NCBI RefSeq assembly: GCF_024159265.1
Contig: NZ_JAMYWY010000001.1
Location: 3,348,001 to 3,412,000 of the forward strand
DNA length: 64,000 bases
Direction: 5' to 3'
Source: Paenibacillus sp. 1781tsa1
Lineage (GTDB): Bacteria; Bacillota; Bacilli; Paenibacillales; Paenibacillaceae
Under the pieces are notes generated by a model. That model was given only the letters and a program-made list of their open reading frames with translations. It made no database searches and had not been told where the DNA came from. Each line of letters starts with the position of its first letter. Positions within the stretch are counted from its first letter, which is position 1. Positions 58,601 through 64,000 of this stretch are shown here, piece after piece. Position numbers and translations under genes: made by a program.

Positions 58601-59673
58601 ATGGACAGAAGATGGAGTACTCTGTGAATCCGGATGGCACGATCTATCTGATTCCGGCAACAGCAGGTCCAAAAGTATATTACAAAAATCAAAGCACAAG
58701 CCTGGGGGAAACTTACTACAGTCTTTTTGAACGCGCGGAAGAAAATCATGCGGCACAATATGGTCCGGACCCAAGTGACAACCGCCGTCCAAAACGTAGT
58801 CAGGTCCAAAACTTTGTGGGTATTACAATAGATGGTAGCAAATTGACAGCGATAACGTATGAAATTGATCAGAATGTGAATGGGGCCACTCCGTTCATCA
58901 TCGATCAGTTTGGCATTATGAAGAAAACAGAGACTACGATTCCAGATCCGGGTACATCTAATCCAGGCACATCGAACCCCGGTCCAGGTAATGGGTCAAG
59001 CAGCGGGAATAACTCCTCAGAAAACGCTGAAGGTACGGCAACCGATAACCGTCCCGACAACGGTACTGGCAACGGAAACAATCCCGGAAATGGGACAGGG
59101 ACAGGATCAAACCATAATAGTAATAGTGAAAATACACCACCAATTAAAGATACGACTGGGCACTGGGCCAAATCTGCCATTGATAAGGCACTTGCAGCTG
59201 GATTCGTGAATGGTTATGGCGATGATACATTCCGTCCGAATCAGAAGATTACACGTGCCGAATTCATCACAATGCTGGGTCGCGCATTAAATCTGAATAA
59301 CGTAAACAATAATGTTCAATATACCGATGAAAACAAGATACCATCTTGGTCCAAACCTTATATTGCAGCAGCTGCATCCTTGGGCATTGTCAATGGTTAC
59401 ACCAATGGATCTTTCGGACCAGGTAAAACACTAAACCGATCAGAGATGGTCGCCATGATCGTACGTGCAGGCGGAATCGCTACGGATTCTAATGCGAAAC
59501 TAAACTTCAAAGATGCCAAGGATGTTCCGGCATGGGCAGTTTCGTATGTAGCTTCTGCTGTAGAAGCCGGACTGGTAGGCGGTGTGGGCGGCAATCGTTT
59601 TGCACCGACACAGACAGCTACTCGGGCGGAGGCGATTACCCTTATTATCGGACTTTTGGAGAAGGTAGAATAA
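55621..59673 (+). CDS. SLH-anchored exported protein with duplicated metallophosphoesterase units
   Basis: ATG 55621 follows AAGGGAGAG. The 1350-residue protein has a signal peptide (cleavage probably after AQA at 34), a jelly-roll-like domain (about 45-225), two tandem units (about 227-659 and 666-1102) each made of a purple-acid-phosphatase-type Fn3-like domain and a calcineurin-like phosphoesterase, a Gly/Asn/Pro-rich linker (about 1105-1175) and three SLH domains (about 1177-1350). Each unit has DTQAKEEDEAI, HNGD, SGNHE or AGNHE, NIHKGPYTT and LQGHDHIYART. It probably hydrolyses phosphoesters at the cell wall. Confidence 0.92.
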   Translation: MISHFYKKMLPILLSLSLIFGWFAGIGGVNSAQAASLSDPDILLERNANWRYFDQGQNLESQWRTSYDDSSWEFGPAPFGYKDNGNGISTSYFGPLKTEVSYGEDKKLKYRTTYLRTNLTVNKDEIDGYGQILGTFGIDDGAVIYVNGVEVRRFGMPEGDIQYQTKATSSQDLPVMYEDIDLTEPLKAYLHDGNNEIAVEVHQQSDSSSDLYFDMELKALAEAPSLDISKVTVTFYGDATTSKGFTWYTPLASTQSTVQVVPNQGTAVDFSQAQSFNGRSSVASNSPGEMVHKAEATDLIPDTSYYFRVGDQDLGVWSEVGTFKTAPTNGAFTFIDLTDTQAKEEDEAILSGSTLSKALTQVPDAAFVVHNGDVVENGTSEQEWNWLLGHSQSSLMNTTIAPSAGNHENKNYAFYEHFNLKQPDNAATVTGAYYSYDYSKAHFIVLNSNENSTEYANFSNEQVAWMKQDVEEAKAAGAEWIIVNIHKGPYTTSNHATDSDIIGANGVRNKIAPLMNELGIDLVLQGHDHIYARTKPIKSDGTAEDVSKIKETLNGQRIEYAVKPDGTIYMIPATAGAKVYFKNQKPELGEAYFSLFERAEENHARQYGDTTSTARGQVQNFVSFTIDGDKLTAVTYEVDQHTNNGVPFIVDQFGILKETNTVPDPEQINKITVTFHGDPTKSKGFTWYTSDKLVQSDLQVVEKTSATPDFTQAKWFEGRSAQPANAAIERMHKAEATDLKANTNYFFRVGDASKQVWSATGTFRTAPAKGKFTFIDLADTQAKEEDEAILSSETLAKALATVPDAQFVVHNGDIVDKGVKEEQWNWLLGHSQQSLLNTTIVPSSGNHEDENYAFIDHFNVQPPVNSATETGAYYSYDYSNAHFVVLNSNEDSTEYDNFSLEQVKWLKEDVQAAKKKGAEWIIVNIHKGPYTTSNHATDSDIMGVNGVRSKIAPIMAELDIDFVLQGHDHIYARTKPIDQKGNSRQPAMITEMLNGQKMEYSVNPDGTIYLIPATAGPKVYYKNQSTSLGETYYSLFERAEENHAAQYGPDPSDNRRPKRSQVQNFVGITIDGSKLTAITYEIDQNVNGATPFIIDQFGIMKKTETTIPDPGTSNPGTSNPGPGNGSSSGNNSSENAEGTATDNRPDNGTGNGNNPGNGTGTGSNHNSNSENTPPIKDTTGHWAKSAIDKALAAGFVNGYGDDTFRPNQKITRAEFITMLGRALNLNNVNNNVQYTDENKIPSWSKPYIAAAASLGIVNGYTNGSFGPGKTLNRSEMVAMIVRAGGIATDSNAKLNFKDAKDVPAWAVSYVASAVEAGLVGGVGGNRFAPTQTATRAEAITLIIGLLEKVE
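56299..57597 (+). repeat. Intragenic tandem duplication, copy 1
   Basis: Codes for the first Fn3-like and phosphoesterase unit. Protein blocks such as NIHKGPYTTSNHATDSDI and LQGHDHIYARTKPI recur in copy 2 about 440 residues later, while many codons differ at third positions. Confidence 0.85.
57616..58926 (+). repeat. Intragenic tandem duplication, copy 2
   Basis: Codes for the second unit with the same order of motifs as copy 1. All metal-binding motifs are kept, so both sites may be active. Confidence 0.85.
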
Positions 59674-59693
59674 CTTAGAGGAATTAATGCACA

Positions 59694-59737
59694 AAGAAAC
59701 CAATGGGAGACTTCTCTTCTCTCATTGGTTTCTTTTG
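59694..59737 (+). terminator. Rho-independent terminator
   Basis: AAGAAACCAATG (59694-59705) pairs with CATTGGTTTCTT (59723-59734), followed by TTG. Confidence 0.85.
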
Positions 59738-59822
59738 TATTATTTAATTTGGATTTCTCATTAAACCATACAAAGAGTAGCCGAAGGGTTGCTTAGTGGG
59801 CAATAAGCGTCTCCATGAACAG

Positions 59823-60722
59823 TTAGTTAAGATATTTCCTGCGAAACTGGAGGGGAGGTACTCCAACAATTCGCTTGAAGCAGGTAGAAAAGTAAGGGGA
59901 ATATTTAAAACCCACTTCAGCGGCTATACGATCTATTGACCACTCCGTCGAAACTAGCAGCTGCTTGGCACGCTCCATCCTGAATTGTAATAAGTAATGA
60001 ACAGGTGTGACACCGAATTTCATTTTCATACAGCGAACAATGTAGCTAGGGTGGAAGTGTAATGCCGACGAGAGTTTTTCATTGGTGATCTCTTCCTGGT
60101 AGTGTTGCTGTATGAAAACAGCTACTTTCTCGGCAAGTCGTGAAGCAGGCGTTTTGGCCATGTCAGAGATGCCATTTTCGAGTACAGCCAGAAAGCTGAA
60201 GAGCAGTTGCTGCTTCTCCCAAAAGGACTCCCCTACCGGCAGTTCCAAAAGCTGTTGCATCATATCAAATGCGAGCTGGGGGTTTAGCAATGTGGTTCTC
60301 TTAGGTATTCGTATTGACTTTGGCTTATCGAATGGCGATAACAGAATGGCTGCTTCCGAATCTTCTATTAAGGGACCTTGATGCCAGTCCACATGCTCAA
60401 AATGAACCCAGTAAAACGTTGCTTCCTGTTCGCAGGGCCTGAAAGAGTAATGCTCACCTTCCGGCAGTAATACTAGTGCATCACCTGTAGCAAGTGTCCA
60501 TTCCGTCCCGTTCTCACCGATATGTAGTTCTCCATCTACCACGAGCAGCACATCAAACAGGCCGAAATTTCTTCGATTCGGATGACGGTCACCTACACGG
60601 AACGTTGAACGACCAGATTCCCAATAATAGGGAAGAGGTGGGGTTTGTAACGCAACAATGAATTCTTCATTCAATGAATTAACCTCATTTTTTAGTGTCA
60701 TTTGGTATAGAAAAAAGCTCAT
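59823..60722 (-). CDS. AraC-family transcriptional regulator
   Basis: The 299-residue protein has an N-terminal cupin-like effector domain (about 35-130, with GDALVLLPEGEHYSF) and a C-terminal AraC double HTH (about 195-297, with LSSALHFHPSYIVRCMKMKFG and VGFKYSPYFSTCFKRI). It is divergent from the GH127 gene over 81 bases and probably activates it in response to an arabinosugar. The start is taken at ATG 60722; ribosome-site support is weak. Confidence 0.88.
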   Translation of the reverse strand: MSFFLYQMTLKNEVNSLNEEFIVALQTPPLPYYWESGRSTFRVGDRHPNRRNFGLFDVLLVVDGELHIGENGTEWTLATGDALVLLPEGEHYSFRPCEQEATFYWVHFEHVDWHQGPLIEDSEAAILLSPFDKPKSIRIPKRTTLLNPQLAFDMMQQLLELPVGESFWEKQQLLFSFLAVLENGISDMAKTPASRLAEKVAVFIQQHYQEEITNEKLSSALHFHPSYIVRCMKMKFGVTPVHYLLQFRMERAKQLLVSTEWSIDRIAAEVGFKYSPYFSTCFKRIVGVPPLQFRRKYLN

Positions 60723-60803
60723 TCCATTACTACTCTCACTTTAAGAAAAAGCATATACTCGACTTTATAAAGAGTCAAATTTTATAATTTTGAGGTGTGT
60801 ATA

Positions 60804-62744
60804 ATGGGACAAAAGCAAATCGTAATTCAAGACCAATTCTGGAATACATATTCCGATCTTGTACGAGAAACAGTCATTCCCTATCAATGGGAAGCTCTGA
60901 ACGACAGGGTGGAGGATGCTGAACCTAGTCATGCCATTCGAAATTTCCGTATTGCTGCTGGCTTGGAGCAAGGAGAGTTTGGCGGGTGGGTATTTCAGGA
61001 TAGTGATCTCTACAAGTGGTTGGAAGCCGTTGCTTATTCGCTCCGTCATCACCCCGATCCGAGGTTGGAGCAGATCGCCGATGATTCTATTGAATTGATC
61101 GCTCAAGCTCAACATGACAGTGGTTATCTGAATACCTATTTCACAATTCAGGAACCTGGGAAGCAATGGACCAATCTTTACGAAGCGCATGAGCTATATT
61201 GTGCAGGTCATCTAATTGAAGCCGCAGTTGCGTATTATCAGGCGACAGGCAAGCGTAAATTACTGGACATCTCTTGCCGATTCGCTGATCTGATTGATCG
61301 TATGTTCGGACCCAAGCCCGGACAGATAAGAGCTTACTGCGGGCATCAGGAAATTGAGTTAGCATTGGTCAAACTGCATACCATTACAGGTGAAGAGCGT
61401 TATCTGAATCTTAGTCGGTTCTTCATAGATGAACGTGGCAAACAGCCGAATTATTTTATCGAGGAGTGGGAACGTGGTAACCGGACAAACATCTGGTCCC
61501 ATGGAACGCCTAATCTGGAAACGTATCAATCTCATCTTCCTGTTCGTGAGCAAAAAGTAGCGGTTGGACACTCTGTTCGGGCAGTTTACATGTACACAGC
61601 GATGGCTGATCTTGCGAGACTAACAGGTGACGACGGGCTGAGGGAGGCCTGTGAACAACTCTGGTCGAATACAACAGGCAAACAAATGTACATTACCGGC
61701 GGCATTGGTTCGACACATCTCGGGGAAGCTTTTACGTTTGACTACGATCTTCCGAATGATTCCGTATACGCAGAGACCTGCGCTTCCATTGGCTTGATTT
61801 TCTGGGCGCGCCGCATGCTTCAATTGGAAGCGAAAAGTGAATATGCGGATGTTATGGAGCGAGCGCTGTACAACAATGTTCTCGGTAGCATGTCTAAGGA
61901 TGGGAAACATTTCTTCTATGTCAATCCACTTGAGGTATGGCCAGAAGCAAGTCTTAAAAATCCGGATAAACATCACGTCAAACCCGTCCGACAAAAATGG
62001 TTCGGTTGCTCCTGTTGTCCTCCCAATGTTGCAAGGTTAATAAGTTCGTTAGATGATTATATATACGATATATCAGAAGATGAGAGAACGATCTATACTC
62101 ATTTGTATATCGGAAGCAAAGCTTCCTTCCAACTTGCCGACACCACAATAACATTACATCAACACTCTGAGCTGCCTTGGAACGGTCATGTTGAATTCTC
62201 GGTTCAGCTTCCTCAGAAAGGCGAACCTGTAGAGTTTGAACTTGCGCTACGTATACCGAATTGGTTCCAGGACGGACAGCCAATGTTGAAAATAAATGGT
62301 GAATGGGAAAACTTTCATGTTGAGAATGGGTACGCAAAAATAAAGCGCAGTTGGTCAGATGGAAATACAGTAGAGTGGCTGCTTCCGGTTAGGCCAAAGT
62401 TAATTGCTGCACACCCATCCATTCGGGCAGATGCTGGCAAAGTAGCCATTCAACGCGGCCCACTCGTTTATTGTATCGAAGAAGCAGACAATGGAGCACC
62501 GCTCACTTCAATCGCGTTGGCTGCGGGGCCACAATTAACGGAGTATACTGATCCAGATCTACTAGGTGGTTGTGTCATCGTAGAAGGCGACGGTCTAGTG
62601 ACTGACGACAGCGATTTATGGTTAGACGGGATGCCGTACCGTTCTTATATTAAGCAGAGAAAGGCTGTACGTTTCAAGGCCATTCCATATTATTTATGGG
62701 GGAATCGCCAAGCTGGTGAGATGAGCGTATGGCTCCGATATTAA
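60804..62744 (+). CDS. Beta-L-arabinofuranosidase, GH127
   Basis: ATG 60804 is about seven bases after GAGGTG; GTG 60795 lies within the site. The 646-residue cytoplasmic enzyme has the family hallmark GCSCCPPNVARL with the zinc-binding and nucleophilic Cys residues, ITGGIGSTHLGEAF, and YAETCASIG with a candidate acid/base Glu. It removes beta-linked arabinofuranose from plant glycoprotein or arabinan oligosaccharides. It complements the GH51 enzyme at 36.4 kb. The AraC gene is divergent, and a terminator follows. Confidence 0.93.
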   Translation: MGQKQIVIQDQFWNTYSDLVRETVIPYQWEALNDRVEDAEPSHAIRNFRIAAGLEQGEFGGWVFQDSDLYKWLEAVAYSLRHHPDPRLEQIADDSIELIAQAQHDSGYLNTYFTIQEPGKQWTNLYEAHELYCAGHLIEAAVAYYQATGKRKLLDISCRFADLIDRMFGPKPGQIRAYCGHQEIELALVKLHTITGEERYLNLSRFFIDERGKQPNYFIEEWERGNRTNIWSHGTPNLETYQSHLPVREQKVAVGHSVRAVYMYTAMADLARLTGDDGLREACEQLWSNTTGKQMYITGGIGSTHLGEAFTFDYDLPNDSVYAETCASIGLIFWARRMLQLEAKSEYADVMERALYNNVLGSMSKDGKHFFYVNPLEVWPEASLKNPDKHHVKPVRQKWFGCSCCPPNVARLISSLDDYIYDISEDERTIYTHLYIGSKASFQLADTTITLHQHSELPWNGHVEFSVQLPQKGEPVEFELALRIPNWFQDGQPMLKINGEWENFHVENGYAKIKRSWSDGNTVEWLLPVRPKLIAAHPSIRADAGKVAIQRGPLVYCIEEADNGAPLTSIALAAGPQLTEYTDPDLLGGCVIVEGDGLVTDDSDLWLDGMPYRSYIKQRKAVRFKAIPYYLWGNRQAGEMSVWLRY

Positions 62745-62800
62745 AGAGGACGTAGGATCACTGGAGGCTTTTTTCGCAGTCACTCGCCAAATAAGCATAA

Positions 62801-62836
62801 TAGAAAAAACGAAGGCATTTACCTTCGTTTTTTCTA
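62801..62836 (+). terminator. Terminator of the GH127 gene
   Basis: TAGAAAAAACGAAGG pairs perfectly with CCTTCGTTTTTTCTA around CATTTA; it contains its own T-tract. Confidence 0.92.
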
Positions 62837-62903
62837 TTTTGATGAACTCCACCGACTAGTCACTCTTATAAAACTGAATTTATGTGACGATCGTGACTCA
62901 TGA

Positions 62904-62981
62904 CATTTGGATGCTGCTAACCGTGGCGATATTCAAGTTCTGACAGACATAATCAACAAGTTCAGAGAAACTGATAAGTGA
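62904..62981 (+). pseudogene. Possible C-terminal gene remnant
   Basis: The frame from 62904 reads HLDAANRGDIQVLTDIINKF and a few more residues to TGA at 62979-62981. It is short and lacks a start, but the composition is that of an amphipathic C-terminal helix. The parent family is not recognised with any certainty. Confidence 0.3.
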
Positions 62982-63043
62982 GCAACTACAGCCCCATATT
63001 GATAAAAAAAGTTGCGAAGCTATGCTGCTTTGGATATGATTAA

Positions 63044-63817
<774 letters not shown>

Positions 63818-63831
63818 GGTTGTGCAAACTG

Positions 63832-63858
63832 AAGTCGCTAAATTTAGCGACTTTTTTT
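63832..63858 (+). terminator. Terminator of map
   Basis: AAGTCGCTAAA and TTTAGCGACTT form a perfect 22-base palindrome followed by a run of T residues. Confidence 0.92.
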
Positions 63859-63982
63859 GTTTTATTGGTACGTTATAACAGATTGTAATATATACGTTTG
63901 CTTATTAATTTATGTTGAAATTATGGAAGGATTTAACGTATATTTAGGATCTGATCTTTATGTTATAGACAGAGGTGATTGA

Positions 63983-64000
63983 TTGAGCACATCCAAACAG
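63983..64000 (+). CDS. Start of a gene cut by the window end
   Basis: AGAGGTG is followed after five bases by TTG AGC ACA TCC AAA CAG, i.e. a start followed by STSKQ. Only six codons are present, so the product is unknown, and a TTG start makes this tentative. Confidence 0.4.

Overview
The window looks like a chromosomal segment of a Paenibacillus or close relative. The base composition is moderate, ribosome binding sites are strong (AAGGAGG-like), and starts are often GTG or TTG. The gene content fits: an S-layer-homology (SLH) anchored exoenzyme, YesM/YesN regulators beside an LplABC-type sugar importer, a GerKB-type spore germination permease, GH51 and GH127 arabinofuranosidases, and a PyrR attenuator. 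Species cannot be told from the sequence. No rRNA, tRNA, CRISPR array, prophage or intact insertion sequence was seen.

Layout. 1-5.5 kb: the 3' end of a histidine phosphatase, an ECF sigma factor with its membrane partner, a GNAT, and a LysR regulator divergent from an MFS exporter. 5.7-12 kb: a cytochrome bd operon (cydA, cydB and both halves of the CydDC exporter) behind a leader with nested inverted repeats. 12-18.4 kb: a small membrane protein, then a two-component system followed by an ABC exporter whose promoter carries a BceR-like box. 18.4-26 kb: a YesN/YesM pair convergent with a permease-permease-lipoprotein sugar importer. 26-35.9 kb: accessory genes (MetX-like hydrolase, LysR, NUDIX, HxlR/DsbA-like pair, CPBP protease, MerR-GNAT-hydrolase operon, GNAT, Sm-like protein) interspersed with gene remnants. 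36.4-39 kb: GH51 arabinofuranosidase and a divergent ArsR-like regulator. 39.1-43.8 kb: a beta-glucoside operon (licT, bglP-like IIBCA, bglH) with two RAT/terminator switches. 43.8-47.6 kb: a kinase-like gene preceded by a frameshifted small ORF, then an AraC/GH4 divergent pair. 47.7-50.8 kb: LysR divergent from acetoacetate decarboxylase and a PanE-like reductase, separated by a 226-bp multibranched palindromic element. 50.8-54 kb: palindromic repeats, then codB-codA behind a PyrR-type attenuator. 54.2-64 kb: a GerKB-like permease, a 1350-residue SLH protein with an internally duplicated phosphoesterase unit, an AraC/GH127 divergent pair, a methionine aminopeptidase, and the first codons of another gene.

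The common theme is plant polysaccharide and beta-glucoside use, with each module carrying its own local regulator. The less expected parts are RNA-level or structural: the cyd leader, the PyrR attenuator placed on cytosine salvage, the large palindromic element before the decarboxylase, two related CTAACGAA-type repeats, and three or four decayed gene fragments, two of which are paralogous to intact genes in the same window.
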